The notes under the pieces are model-generated. The model had not been told where the DNA came from, ran no database searches, and saw only the letters and a list, made by a program, of their open reading frames with translations. DNA of 64,000 nt from Mycobacterium triplex (lineage in GTDB: Bacteria; Actinomycetota; Actinomycetes; Mycobacteriales; Mycobacteriaceae): assembly GCF_000689255.1 (NCBI RefSeq), contig NZ_HG964446.1, positions 5,445,784 to 5,509,783 on the forward strand, in the 5' to 3' direction. This document shows positions 33,666-42,340 of this stretch, piece by piece; the first letter of the stretch is position 1; each line of letters begins with the position of its first letter. Both the position numbers and the translations under genes were made by a program.

Positions 33666-34118
33666 TTACGGCGCCTTATCCGAACCGCCACGCGTCACCA
33701 GGTCGCGCAGCCCCTTCACCGAAGCGTCGAGGACGTTTTGCATCACCCGCCGCACGACGAATCCGGGAATGAAACCCGCGGGTTCGACGGTGATATCGAA
33801 CCGCACTCGCGTCTGGTCGACGCCCTCGGGTTTGAGGTTGTATTCGACGTGCTGGCCGTGCTGCTGGGAGGTTCCCTTGACGTCGTACACCACCCAATCC
33901 GGACCCCAGTGATATTCCAGAACCTCTTTGTCGACGAGGCCGAAAATCCGAATGGTGGTTTTCACGCGGCGCGCCCGGCCGTCGGGATAACGGTCGATCA
34001 CTTCTATCCGTTTATGCAGCGGCGACCAGGATTCCAGCACGTTGACATCCTCGAGCGCCCCCATGACCACGTCGAGCGGCGCATCAACTATGAATTCACG
34101 TGATGCCTTGACAGCCAC
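33666..34118 (-). CDS. SRPBCC-family protein (Rv0856-like)
   Basis: A 150-aa paralogue of the neighbouring SRPBCC protein, aligning end to end (for example LESWSPLHKRIEVIDRYPDG and YHWGPDWVVYDVKG). The GTG at 34118 (VAVKASREF) is chosen because it gives the same length as the paralogue; a TTG at 34127 is the alternative. With the gene at 35.3 kb it forms a set of three around far, suggesting a shared role in handling acyl or polyketide-like ligands (inference). Confidence 0.8.
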   Translation of the reverse strand: MAVKASREFIVDAPLDVVMGALEDVNVLESWSPLHKRIEVIDRYPDGRARRVKTTIRIFGLVDKEVLEYHWGPDWVVYDVKGTSQQHGQHVEYNLKPEGVDQTRVRFDITVEPAGFIPGFVVRRVMQNVLDASVKGLRDLVTRGGSDKAP

Positions 34119-34176
34119 TGAGGCCAACCTAGCAATCCCGTCCCAGGCGCGGAACGTGTTCAGGGTAATTAATTTG

Positions 34177-35256
34177 CTACCAGTTGATTTCGTCGATCGG
34201 CGTGGTAGTCGCCGGCGGCGGCCCGACGGGTCCGGCCGGTGTTCGCGAGAAACGCGGGGCGGGCGCGGCCTGCTCGACGCCGTGGGCGGTGATCACCGTC
34301 GACCGCGCGTTCAGATGATCGTCGACGGCGGCCTCACTCCAGGTCAGCACCGGCGTGACGCAGGCGTCGGTGCCGGCGAAAACCTGGGTCCACTCGTCTC
34401 GCGTGCGACTGGCGAATCGCTGCGCGAAGACGTCGTACATCTGCTGATACGAACCGATTTCGAGCTGGCTCGGCACGTCGTCGGGCGACAGACCCAGCCC
34501 GCCCAGCAGCGCGGCGAAGAACTGCGGCTCGATGGCGCCGACGGCCATGTACTTGCCGTCGGAGGTCTCATAGCAGCGATAGAACGGGGCGCCGCCGTCG
34601 AGCAGAAACGATTCACGCTTGTCGCGCAGGCTGCCAATTCCCTTCATGGTCCACATCATTTGGGCGAGCACGCTGACCCCGTCGACCATCGCGGCGTCGA
34701 CCACCTGACCCTGACCGGACCGTTCCCGTTCGTACAGCGCGACGGCGATACCGATGAGCACCAGCATCGAACCGCCGCCGAAATCGGCGACCAGGTTCAG
34801 CGGCGGCATCGGCGGCCGGTCGGCGTAGCCCAGCGCCGACAACGCGCCGGTTCGCGACAGGTAGTTGATGTCGTGCCCGGCGGTCGGGGCCAACGGCCCG
34901 TCCTGCCCCCAGCCGGTGATCCGGGCGTAGATCAGCCGCGGGTTGACCGCCGCGCAGTAGTCGGGTCCGATGCCGAGTCGCTCGCAGGTGCCCGGCCGGA
35001 AGCAGTCCAGCAGCACGTCGGCCTTGGCGGCGAGCTCCAGCAGCGCACCCGGCTGCGTCTTGACGTCCAGGTCGACTATCCGCTTGCCCCGGTGCAACAG
35101 GTCGCGGTCCTCGGCCGGCATCGTCAGCCCGCCGGGGCGGCGCACCCGCACCACGTCGGCACCCAGGTCGGCGAGCATCATCCCCGCGTGCGGACCCGGT
35201 CCGATGCCGCCGAGTTCGAGGACTTTGATCCCGGCCAGCGGTCCGTCGCCGGTCAT
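34177..35256 (-). CDS. far: Far, alpha-methylacyl-CoA racemase family (Rv0855-like)
   Basis: A 359-aa CoA-transferase family III fold protein related to the M. tuberculosis racemase Mcr. The catalytic set is conserved with a 2-residue offset from Mcr numbering: H128 (GHDINYLSRTGALS), D158 (NLVADFGGG) and E243 (AVGAIEPQFF). It should interconvert 2R- and 2S-methyl acyl-CoA esters, which is needed for beta-oxidation of branched chains such as sterol side chains. It lies between SRPBCC genes on the same strand, 5 bp after the Rv0854-like gene. Confidence 0.88.
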   Translation of the reverse strand: MTGDGPLAGIKVLELGGIGPGPHAGMMLADLGADVVRVRRPGGLTMPAEDRDLLHRGKRIVDLDVKTQPGALLELAAKADVLLDCFRPGTCERLGIGPDYCAAVNPRLIYARITGWGQDGPLAPTAGHDINYLSRTGALSALGYADRPPMPPLNLVADFGGGSMLVLIGIAVALYERERSGQGQVVDAAMVDGVSVLAQMMWTMKGIGSLRDKRESFLLDGGAPFYRCYETSDGKYMAVGAIEPQFFAALLGGLGLSPDDVPSQLEIGSYQQMYDVFAQRFASRTRDEWTQVFAGTDACVTPVLTWSEAAVDDHLNARSTVITAHGVEQAAPAPRFSRTPAGPVGPPPATTTPIDEINW

Positions 35257-35261
35257 CGCGC

Positions 35262-35705
35262 CTACTTACCCTTCTTCACCTGCAGCACCCGCTTGCGTAA
35301 TCCCTCGGTCCCGGTGTCGACCGTGCCCTTGATGGCGCGTTTCAAAACGAAGCCCGGCAGCGGGACCACCGGATCGACGCTGAGCTGGAACGTGACCTTG
35401 GTGGCGTCACCGGCGGGCGTCAGCTTGTAGGACGCGTCCTGCGAACGCTGCTGGCCCGAGCTGACCAGCGTCCAGCTGACCTCGTTGTCGCCCCACGTGT
35501 ACGCGATCACCTGCTCGTCGGTGATGCCCGCGGCTTTGACTTTCATCTTGACCTTGGTGGGTCGACCGTTGGCGTCGCGCTCGAGGATTTCGACGCTCTG
35601 ATGCGGCGGCGACCATTCGGTCACCGAGTCGAGATCGGCGATGACATCGAGGATCTCTTCGGGGCTGGCTTCGATGACAACTTCGCGGGTCTCGTTGATC
35701 GCCAT
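35262..35705 (-). CDS. SRPBCC-family protein (Rv0854-like)
   Basis: A 147-aa START-like protein, the expected Rv0854 length: NETREVVIEASPEEILDVIADL, VTEWSPPHQSVEILERDANG, and a basic end KRVLQVKKGK. The ATG at 35705 is preferred over 35714 on length. It is first in the unit Rv0854-far-Rv0856-Rv0857-like, divergent from pdc with a 65-bp gap holding both promoters. Confidence 0.83.
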   Translation of the reverse strand: MAINETREVVIEASPEEILDVIADLDSVTEWSPPHQSVEILERDANGRPTKVKMKVKAAGITDEQVIAYTWGDNEVSWTLVSSGQQRSQDASYKLTPAGDATKVTFQLSVDPVVPLPGFVLKRAIKGTVDTGTEGLRKRVLQVKKGK

Positions 35706-35770
35706 GGCCCGCACGATAGCGAAATGACGTCCGGCCGGGAGCGCTTTCGACCGAGCGTACCGTCGACTTC

Positions 35771-37486
35771 GTGACTGCTACCACGCCCGACGCGGGGTCG
35801 GCCCCCGCGGATTCCGCCTACACCGTCGGTGACTACTTGTTGGACCGTCTCGCCGAGCTCGGCGTCTCCGAGATCTTCGGCGTCCCCGGCGACTACAACC
35901 TGGAATTCCTCGACCACATCGTCGCGCATCCGAGAATTCGGTGGGTGGGCAACGCCAACGAGCTGAACGCCGGCTACGCCGCCGACGGCTATGGACGGCT
36001 GCGCGGATTGGCAGCTGTGGTAACGACATTCGGAGTGGGTGAGCTCTCGGCGACCAACGCGATCGCCGGCAGCTACGCCGAGCATGTGCCCGTCGTGCAC
36101 ATCGTCGGCGGCCCCTCGAAAGACGCCCAGGGAACCAGGCGGGCGTTGCACCATTCGCTCGGGGACGGCGACTTCGAGCACTTCTTGCGCATCAGCCGCG
36201 AAATCACCTGTGCTCAAGCTAATCTCATGCCGGCAACGGCCTGCCGGGAGATCGACCGGGTGCTGTCGGAGGTGCGCGAGCAGAAGCGCCCGGGCTACAT
36301 ACTGCTGTCGACGGATGTGGCGCGCTTCCCCACCGAACCGCCCAGAACTCCGCTGCCGCGCTACACCGGCGGTACCAGCCCGCGTGCGCTGTCGATGTTC
36401 GTCGAGGCGGCCCGCGAGCTCATCGGCGACAACCGGTTGACCGTGCTGGCCGACCTGCTGGTGCACCGCCTGCAGGCGGTCAAAGAACTCGAGGCGTTGC
36501 TGACCGCCGACGTGGTGCCGTACGCCACGCTGATGTGGGGTAAGAGCCTGCTCGACGAGAGCGCGCCGAACTTCCTGGGAATCTATGCGGGCGCGGCCAG
36601 TGCTCCGGAGGTACGCGCCGCGATCGAAGACGCGCCCGTCCTGGTCACCGCCGGGGTCGTCTTCACCGACATGGTGAGCGGCTTCTTCAGCCAGCACATC
36701 GACTCGTCCCGCAACATCGACGTCGGGCAATATCAGAGCACCGTGGCCGGCCGGGTGTTCGCGCCGCTGGAAATGGGCGCCGCGCTGGGGGCGCTGGCCG
36801 AGATCCTGACCGAGCGCGGAATCAGTTCACCACCCGTCGCATCCGCGACAGGCCAACAGCGGCCGGCCGCGGCCCCGGCACCCGCGCGCGATCAAGCCCT
36901 GACCCAGGAGATGGTGTGGGACCGGCTGTGCGACGCGCTCACCCCCGGGAACGTGGTACTCGCCGATCAGGGCACCTCCTTCTACGGGATGGCCGACCAC
37001 CGGCTGCCCAAGGGGGTGATGTTCATCGGCCAACCCCTTTGGGGCTCAATCGGTTACACGTTGCCCGCGGCGCTCGGCGCGGCGGTCGCGCACCCGGACC
37101 GAAGGTCGGTGTTGCTGATCGGTGACGGCGCCGCGCAGCTGACCGTGCAGGAGCTGGGCACCTTCTTTCGCGAGGGACTATCGCCGGTCATCGTGGTGGT
37201 CAACAACGACGGCTACACGGTGGAGCGGGCCATCCACGGCGAGACGGCGCCCTACAACGACATCGTCAGCTGGAGTTGGACCGACGTTCCCCAAACGCTG
37301 GGCGTGGTCGATCACCTTGCGTTCCGCGCGCAAAGCTACGGCGAACTCGACGACGCGCTGATCGCGGCGGCGGAACACCAGGACCGCATGGTGCTCGTCG
37401 AAGTGGTCTTGCCCCGCATGGAGATTCCGCCGCTGCTGGTCGAACTCGTCCAGCCGATGTCGCCGGATGGCAGCAGGCGTCGCTGA
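35771..37486 (+). CDS. pdc: Thiamine-diphosphate 2-keto acid decarboxylase (Rv0853c-like)
   Basis: A 571-aa ThDP enzyme annotated as pyruvate, indolepyruvate or branched-chain keto-acid decarboxylase. The N-terminal PYR domain has the proton-relay E64 (NANELNAGYAADGYGR) and the HH pair in ALHHSLGDGDF. The central domain is Rossmann-like. The C-terminal PP domain has the ThDP/Mg motif from GDGAAQ (about 451) to NNDGY (about 478). Starts with GTG. It is nearly identical in layout to Rv0853c. Characterised mycobacterial enzymes of this type prefer branched-chain and aromatic 2-keto acids, so pdc need not mean pyruvate. Confidence 0.9.
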   Translation: MTATTPDAGSAPADSAYTVGDYLLDRLAELGVSEIFGVPGDYNLEFLDHIVAHPRIRWVGNANELNAGYAADGYGRLRGLAAVVTTFGVGELSATNAIAGSYAEHVPVVHIVGGPSKDAQGTRRALHHSLGDGDFEHFLRISREITCAQANLMPATACREIDRVLSEVREQKRPGYILLSTDVARFPTEPPRTPLPRYTGGTSPRALSMFVEAARELIGDNRLTVLADLLVHRLQAVKELEALLTADVVPYATLMWGKSLLDESAPNFLGIYAGAASAPEVRAAIEDAPVLVTAGVVFTDMVSGFFSQHIDSSRNIDVGQYQSTVAGRVFAPLEMGAALGALAEILTERGISSPPVASATGQQRPAAAPAPARDQALTQEMVWDRLCDALTPGNVVLADQGTSFYGMADHRLPKGVMFIGQPLWGSIGYTLPAALGAAVAHPDRRSVLLIGDGAAQLTVQELGTFFREGLSPVIVVVNNDGYTVERAIHGETAPYNDIVSWSWTDVPQTLGVVDHLAFRAQSYGELDDALIAAAEHQDRMVLVEVVLPRMEIPPLLVELVQPMSPDGSRRR

Positions 37487-37492
37487 AGCGAC

Positions 37493-37669
37493 CTAGGCCG
37501 TGCGGTCCGGCTTGGACGATTTGAGTATGGCCTGAACCGTTCGCCGACAACGGCCGCAGTCGGCCCCCGCCCCACAGGCATGGGCGACGTCCTTGGTGGT
37601 CGATGCTCCCGCGTCGACGACGTCGGACACCGTCTGGCTGGTGACTCCGTTACACAGACAGACGAACAT
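37493..37669 (-). CDS. bfd: Bacterioferritin-associated ferredoxin-like [2Fe-2S] protein
   Basis: A 58-aa protein that begins MFVCLCNGVTSQTVSDVVDA. It has the Bfd cluster spacing Cys4-x-Cys6 and Cys38-x2-Cys41 (GADCGRCRRTVQ), with an additional Cys32. Bfd delivers electrons to bacterioferritin to release iron. No bacterioferritin gene is adjacent. It ends 6 bp from pdc, with which it is convergent, and is 15 bp downstream of the 207-aa gene on its own strand. Confidence 0.85.
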   Translation of the reverse strand: MFVCLCNGVTSQTVSDVVDAGASTTKDVAHACGAGADCGRCRRTVQAILKSSKPDRTA

Positions 37670-37684
37670 CGAGCGGAAGGCTGA

Positions 37685-38308
37685 CTAGCTCTCGATGCGC
37701 ATGATGTCCGAGAACTGGCCGACGAACAGCGGCGGGTACAGGCCGACTCCCGCACCCGACATCCACTGGGCCGCGGCATCGGGGTGCTCGATCCACTCCC
37801 GCGCGCTGTCTTCGTCGGGGAATTCCTGCAGGATCAATACCTCGTGATCGTCGTCGAAAGCCTGGAATACCCATGTCTTTCGGATACCCGCCGCGGCGAA
37901 TCTGTCCATCGCCGAGCCGACGCCCGCGATCAGCGTCGGCACATCGTCGACCGATGCGATGGCGGCCACCACGACCCCGGGCACCGCGGGAGTCGGCGGG
38001 GGCGCCGGGATGAACCTGTCGATGATCTCTCCGGCGAACACCGCGGGGATGTCCTCGACGCCGGCCTCGTCGAACCAGTCGAAGAACACCCGCGATCGCA
38101 GCAATTCCACGATCGGCTCGCGACTGTGCACCCCGATCATCACCAGCACGCGGCCGTAGTCATGCGTCGAGGTGTAGACCAGAACGTGGTGCGCTCCGAT
38201 GTCGGACAGAGCCTTCTTGTTGCGCTCCAGGAAGGGCTTCACCCGGGTCGGGTCGGGCAACCGGTAGTCCGACGCGATCACCATCGAATGAATCTCGCCG
38301 TTGTTCAT
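37685..38308 (-). CDS. Duplicated alpha/beta-barrel-like protein of unknown function
   Basis: A 207-aa soluble protein with two similar halves, each resembling a dimeric alpha/beta-barrel (ABM/EthD-like) unit: HVLVYTSTHDYGRVLVMIGVHS with ELLRSRVFFDWFDEAG, and WVFQAFDDDHEVLILQEF with AREWIEHPDAAAQWM. A Pro-rich linker (PAPPPTPAVPG) joins them. Its ATG overlaps the acyl-CoA synthetase stop (ATGA), so it is co-translated with FadD. A role in the same pathway is likely, but no activity can be named. Confidence 0.68.
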   Translation of the reverse strand: MNNGEIHSMVIASDYRLPDPTRVKPFLERNKKALSDIGAHHVLVYTSTHDYGRVLVMIGVHSREPIVELLRSRVFFDWFDEAGVEDIPAVFAGEIIDRFIPAPPPTPAVPGVVVAAIASVDDVPTLIAGVGSAMDRFAAAGIRKTWVFQAFDDDHEVLILQEFPDEDSAREWIEHPDAAAQWMSGAGVGLYPPLFVGQFSDIMRIES

Positions 38309-39744
38309 CGGAGTCGGTCCTTCATCACCTTCCCCGTCGCGTTGAGTGGCAGGGAATCAAGGAACTGTACCGCGCGCGGCACTTTGAACCCCGCCATCCG
38401 GTCACGACACCAACTGATCAGCTCGTCGGCGCTGACGGCACCGTCGAGGACCACAAACGCCTTGCCGACCTGCCCCAGTCGCTCGTCGGGAACGCCGATC
38501 ACCGCCGCCTGCGCGACGGCCGGGTGGCTGAGCAGGAAGCCCTCGATCTCGGCCGGGTAGGCATTGAAGCCGCCGACGATGAACATGTCCTTCTTGCGTC
38601 CGACGATGCGCAGCCGCCCGGCCTCGGTGAATTCCCCCAGGTCTCCGGTGTGCAACCACCCGTCGCCGTCGATCGCTTGCGCGGTCGCCGCGGGATCGTC
38701 GAGGTAGCCCTGCATGACGCCGTAGCCGCGGACCAGCACCTCGCCGTCCTCGGCGATGCGCACCTCAACCCCCTGGCATGGGACGCCCGCGGTGGTGGCG
38801 ACGTCCTCGAAGGAATCGCCGGGCAGCGACAAGGTGACGTTGCCGGCCTCGGTGAGCCCGTAGCCGGTCATCAGCGTCTGAAACGGCAGTTCGCCGTGGA
38901 TACGGCGGACCAGCTCGACGGGGATGTCGGCGGCGCCGGTCACGCCGGCGCGCAATGTGGACAGCTTCGACTTGTCCCCCACCGTCAGCAGCGAGTGATA
39001 TAGAGTCGGCGGCCCGGGAAGCATCGTAATGCCTTCGCGCGCAATGATTTCCACTACCGTGTCGACATCGAACACCGCGACCGGCAGCATCGTCGCGCCG
39101 CGCAGGAAGGACGTGACGAGTCCCGCCTTCAGGCCAAACGTGTGGAAGTACGGATTGATCTGCAGGTAGCGGTCGCCCTCGCGCAGATCCGCGAGCGTGG
39201 CCCACTCCTCGTACATGCGCAGCGTTTGGCGATGATTCATCATCGCCCCCTTCGGGCGGCCGGTGGTGCCCGAAGTGAAGATGATGTCCGAGATGTCGTC
39301 GCCGCTCACCGCCCGCTCGAAGGGTGAACCGCTGGAAAGAAAGTCGGACTTCAGGTCGATGACGGGTGTGCCCACCGGCGCGGCGAAGTCCTGACCCAGA
39401 AAGCCCTTCTGCACCAGGACCGCTTTCACCCCGCTGCGGGCGATGATGTCGCCCGCTTCTTCGGTCTTGAACCGCGTGTTGACCGGCACCAGCACACCGC
39501 CCGCGGTGAGCAGCCCGAACGCGGCGATGATCCACTCCGCCGAGTTGGGCGCCCAGATAGCGACTCGCTCGCCCTTGTCGACACCGAGGTCAGCGAAAGC
39601 TCCTGCAGCACAACGGATTCGGTGGACGACTTCGGTGAAGGTGAAGCGCAGCGGACCGTCGACGACTGCTTCGGCATCGCCGAATCGGTCCGCCGCGCTC
39701 AAGACCATCTCGGGGATGGTCTCCCACCCAGGGGTGTTTGTCAC
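38305..39744 (-). CDS. Acyl-CoA synthetase (FadD3-like AMP-ligase)
   Basis: A 479-aa ANL-superfamily ligase that activates a carboxylic acid as acyl-AMP and then acyl-CoA. Motifs: FTSGTTGRPKG (about 156-166, ATP loop), MTGYGLTEAG (A5), the DGWLHTGDLGEFTEAGRLRIVGRKKDMF hinge region and the C-terminal catalytic lysine in NATGKVMKDR. By eye it is closest to FadD3, the ligase for the sterol ring-derived acid HIP, but the substrate here is not proven. The GTG start overlaps the amidohydrolase stop (GTGA); the downstream 207-aa gene is likewise coupled. Confidence 0.86.
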   Translation of the reverse strand: MTNTPGWETIPEMVLSAADRFGDAEAVVDGPLRFTFTEVVHRIRCAAGAFADLGVDKGERVAIWAPNSAEWIIAAFGLLTAGGVLVPVNTRFKTEEAGDIIARSGVKAVLVQKGFLGQDFAAPVGTPVIDLKSDFLSSGSPFERAVSGDDISDIIFTSGTTGRPKGAMMNHRQTLRMYEEWATLADLREGDRYLQINPYFHTFGLKAGLVTSFLRGATMLPVAVFDVDTVVEIIAREGITMLPGPPTLYHSLLTVGDKSKLSTLRAGVTGAADIPVELVRRIHGELPFQTLMTGYGLTEAGNVTLSLPGDSFEDVATTAGVPCQGVEVRIAEDGEVLVRGYGVMQGYLDDPAATAQAIDGDGWLHTGDLGEFTEAGRLRIVGRKKDMFIVGGFNAYPAEIEGFLLSHPAVAQAAVIGVPDERLGQVGKAFVVLDGAVSADELISWCRDRMAGFKVPRAVQFLDSLPLNATGKVMKDRLR

Positions 39745-40931
39745 ACGGTGACGAGTCGGGACAGGTTGCCGCCCATGATCTTTGCCTGGTCGTCAACCGA
39801 CAGGTGCGACAGTGCGTTGACGTAGAACGTCGGCTCCGCCAGACCTTCTGGGTGCGGCCAGTCCGAGCCGTACAGCACCTGATCCACACCGACGAGGTTG
39901 ACCAGATCGTCGATGCCGTCCTCGAAGAACGGGCTCACGTAGATGCGGTTCTTGACCATCTCGACCGGGTCGCTCGGGAAGGCTTCCGGCGCCTTGCGGA
40001 AGACCTCGGCCAGGCCGTCCAGCAGCGGAGTCATCCACTTCGAACCGGCCTCGACGATCGCGACCTTCAGCTTGGGGTGGCGGTAGAGCGCGCCGTGAAT
40101 CACCCACGACCCCACCGAGTCCTGGATCGGCCGCCACTCGTTGAGGATGCCCATCGCATTGGTTTGGAACGGCAGCATCTCCTGGTCGGCACCGTCCCAC
40201 TCGGAGGTGTACCGGGAGTAGCCGCTGTCGCTGGAGTGCATGCCGACCAGCACGTCGTGCTCGACGACGCGCTCCCAGAACGGGTCGAACTCGGGCACCG
40301 CGAACGAACGCGGGCCACGGAAGCCGGGAACGGGAGCCGGGCGGACCAAGATGGCGCGGGCACCACGCTTGACGGCCCACTCCAGCTCCTCGATCGCCTT
40401 CTCGACGATCGGCAGGGTGATGACCGGGGTGGTGAAGATGCGGTTCTCGTAGTTGAAGCCCCAGACCTCGTCGAGCCACTGGTTGAGGGCATGGATCAAA
40501 ACGTGGATGGCGAGCGGGTCGTCGCGCAGCCGCTCCTCGATCAGGCTGGCCAGGGTCGGGAACATCAGGGTGCGGTCCAGACCCAGCTCGTTCATCTTCT
40601 CCAGGCGCGGACCGGGCTCGAAGAACGCCGGGATCGCCCGCATCGGCTCACCGAACAGTTCGCGCTTGCTCTTGCCTTCCGGGTTGCCGTACTTGAAGTA
40701 CTCCTCCCAGGCACCCGGCCGCGCGACGACCTCGAAGGTCGGGTTGGGGATGTAGTTGCTGATCTGGCCGCGGATCGCGATCTTCGTCCGCCCGTTGACC
40801 TGGACGTACTGGACGAAGTCCTTGTACTCCTTGGGCAGGTACTTGGTCAGCGCCTCCGGCGGCTCGTAGAGGTGATTATCAGCGTCAAAGATTGGAAACG
40901 GGACGTCTTCCCGGTGTGACAACTGGCCCAT
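39741..40931 (-). CDS. Amidohydrolase-family (TIM-barrel) metal-dependent hydrolase
   Basis: A 396-aa protein of the amidohydrolase-2/ACMSD-like group (decarboxylases or hydrolases). The N-terminal metal motif reads DADNH (16-20), a D-x-D-N-H form instead of D-x-H-x-H. Later metal/active-site elements are VGMHSSDSGYSRY and LYGSDWPHPEG. The ATG at 40931 has GGAGGATCTC upstream. It heads the operon with fadD and the 207-aa gene. A 15-bp palindrome lies 23 bp upstream of the start. The substrate is probably a degradation intermediate (inference). Confidence 0.83.
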   Translation of the reverse strand: MGQLSHREDVPFPIFDADNHLYEPPEALTKYLPKEYKDFVQYVQVNGRTKIAIRGQISNYIPNPTFEVVARPGAWEEYFKYGNPEGKSKRELFGEPMRAIPAFFEPGPRLEKMNELGLDRTLMFPTLASLIEERLRDDPLAIHVLIHALNQWLDEVWGFNYENRIFTTPVITLPIVEKAIEELEWAVKRGARAILVRPAPVPGFRGPRSFAVPEFDPFWERVVEHDVLVGMHSSDSGYSRYTSEWDGADQEMLPFQTNAMGILNEWRPIQDSVGSWVIHGALYRHPKLKVAIVEAGSKWMTPLLDGLAEVFRKAPEAFPSDPVEMVKNRIYVSPFFEDGIDDLVNLVGVDQVLYGSDWPHPEGLAEPTFYVNALSHLSVDDQAKIMGGNLSRLVTV

Positions 40932-40953
40932 GAGATCCTCCTTCGCGATTTGT

Positions 40954-40968
40954 GAGAATACTATTCTC
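40954..40968. promoter_or_regulatory. 15-bp perfect palindrome (GAGAATA-C-TATTCTC)
   Basis: GAGAATA (40954-40960) and TATTCTC (40962-40968) flank a single C. It is 23 bp before the amidohydrolase ATG and, on the minus strand, contains TATTCT, a possible -10. It is probably a repressor-binding site covering the promoter. A related 15-mer occurs at 62196-62210. Confidence 0.65.
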
Positions 40969-41063
40969 TACCAGGCCGCACCGCAAACGTGATCCCCAGG
41001 GTTGACCGCCGCTCGCGGTCTCGGCGGGGGCGAGTCGCGCCGGCCGCCGCGGCGACGCTGCGA

Positions 41064-41486
41064 TCAGCAGGTCACGACGATTTTGAAGGTCGCCGAAGCC
41101 GCTTCGTTCGGCTTGTCGGTCTTGAATCCGTTTGCGGTGCCGCTGATCGTGAATTTGTCACCGCTCATGCTCATGTCGGCGTCGCCTTCGCCTCCGCGGG
41201 AGTACATGCCGGTGAACCCGCCCAGGTTCTGAATGCGCACGGACTGCGCTGACGCCGGCTGTGCCCCTTCGTCGATGATGATCTTGGCTCCGGCAAAACT
41301 GCCGCCGATATCGATTGTCCGGGTCCATTGGAATTGGCCGCATTTCACGACGTGGAAACTCGCGTCGCTCCCGTTGACGGTCACCGATGCCGTGCCGGCG
41401 ACCTGGGTCGACGGGCGCGACGTGCATGCCCCGAGGCCGGCGACAGCGAGCACCGCAGCAACTGCCGCGACGGTTCGGTCCTGCAC
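41064..41486 (-). CDS. LpqH-like (19-kDa family) lipoprotein
   Basis: A 140-aa putative lipoprotein: signal peptide, then lipobox LGAC with acylated Cys21, a short Ser/Thr linker and a beta-rich domain like LpqH (SVTVNGSDASFHVVKCGQFQW, then GEGDADMSMSGDKFTISGTANGF, ending TFKIVVTC with the paired Cys). The GTG at 41486 gives a normal signal peptide; a 26-residue in-frame upstream extension is not needed. Expected on the cell envelope; role unknown. It is divergent from the enoyl-CoA hydratase gene. Confidence 0.8.
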   Translation of the reverse strand: MQDRTVAAVAAVLAVAGLGACTSRPSTQVAGTASVTVNGSDASFHVVKCGQFQWTRTIDIGGSFAGAKIIIDEGAQPASAQSVRIQNLGGFTGMYSRGGEGDADMSMSGDKFTISGTANGFKTDKPNEAASATFKIVVTC

Positions 41487-41540
41487 TGGGCCACCTCTAT
41501 TCTGGATGTACAAACCCCTGCGGCCTGCAGCGATGATGTT

Positions 41541-41559
41541 ATTCTCGCCGCACGAGAAT
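41541..41559. promoter_or_regulatory. Inverted repeat ATTCTC-N7-GAGAAT in divergent promoter
   Basis: ATTCTC (41541-41546) and GAGAAT (41554-41559) lie between the LpqH-like gene and the enoyl-CoA hydratase gene, 38 bp before the latter. The half-site GAGAAT is the same as in the 40954 palindrome but in the opposite arrangement. It overlaps a possible -10 (TTATTCT). Confidence 0.45.
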
Positions 41560-41596
41560 GCCAATATCGACGCCTCTTCCGAGGAGCAACTAACGC

Positions 41597-42340
41597 ATGC
41601 TGGACTTGGAGCTCGACAACGGGCTTGCGGTGCTCACCATCGACCGCCCTCACGCGCGCAACGCGATCGCGCTCGACACCATGGACCAGCTGGAAAAGGC
41701 ACTCGATGCCGCGGCCGGTGCCCAGGCCCTGGTGATCAGGGGCGCCGGCGACAAGGCTTTCGTGTCCGGCGGTGACCTCAAGGAGCTCAGCGCGCTGCGG
41801 ACCATTGAGGAAGCCACCGCGATGGCAAAGCGCATGCGGTCCATCTGCGACCAGCTGGCGAGCTTCCCGGCTCCGGTGATCGCCGCGCTCAATGGCCACG
41901 CCTTTGGCGGTGGCGCCGAAGTAGCCGTCGCCGCCGACATCCGGGTCGCCGCGAGCGACGTCAAGATTGCGTTCAATCAGGCGACGCTGGAAATCATGCC
42001 CGCCTGGGGCGGCGCGGAGAGACTGGCCGCGCTGGTCGGAAAGAGCAGGGCACTTCTGTTGGCGGGCAGCGGAAAAACCCTGGACGCCGCCGAGGCCGAG
42101 CGCATCGGGTTGGTGGACGTGGTGTTACCACGCGCCTCGTTCGAAGAGGGCTGGCGTTCGCTTGCCACCTCCCTCGCCCACCAACCGGCCGCCGAGATAA
42201 AACGGGTAATCAACGGCGTTTCGCCTGATGAGGCGATAGCATCCTTTGCACGACTGTGGGTTGCCGACGCGCACTGGCAGGCCGCAGAGCGGCTGATGAA
42301 CCGAAACGCCAAGCCGCAGGCGGCCGGAGGAGCGGAATGA
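41597..42340 (+). CDS. Enoyl-CoA hydratase/isomerase family protein
   Basis: A 247-aa crotonase-fold protein. The oxyanion-hole segments are DKAFVSGGDLKELSALR and ALNGHAFGGGAEVAVAADIRVA. The second catalytic region, ATLEIMPAWGGAERLAALVG, has Glu near the expected position. Length fits a stand-alone hydratase/isomerase of beta-oxidation. The ATG at 41597 follows GGAGCAACTAACGC. The stop overlaps the ATG of the MmpS-like secreted protein (ATGA), an unusual pairing. Confidence 0.85.
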   Translation: MLDLELDNGLAVLTIDRPHARNAIALDTMDQLEKALDAAAGAQALVIRGAGDKAFVSGGDLKELSALRTIEEATAMAKRMRSICDQLASFPAPVIAALNGHAFGGGAEVAVAADIRVAASDVKIAFNQATLEIMPAWGGAERLAALVGKSRALLLAGSGKTLDAAEAERIGLVDVVLPRASFEEGWRSLATSLAHQPAAEIKRVINGVSPDEAIASFARLWVADAHWQAAERLMNRNAKPQAAGGAE

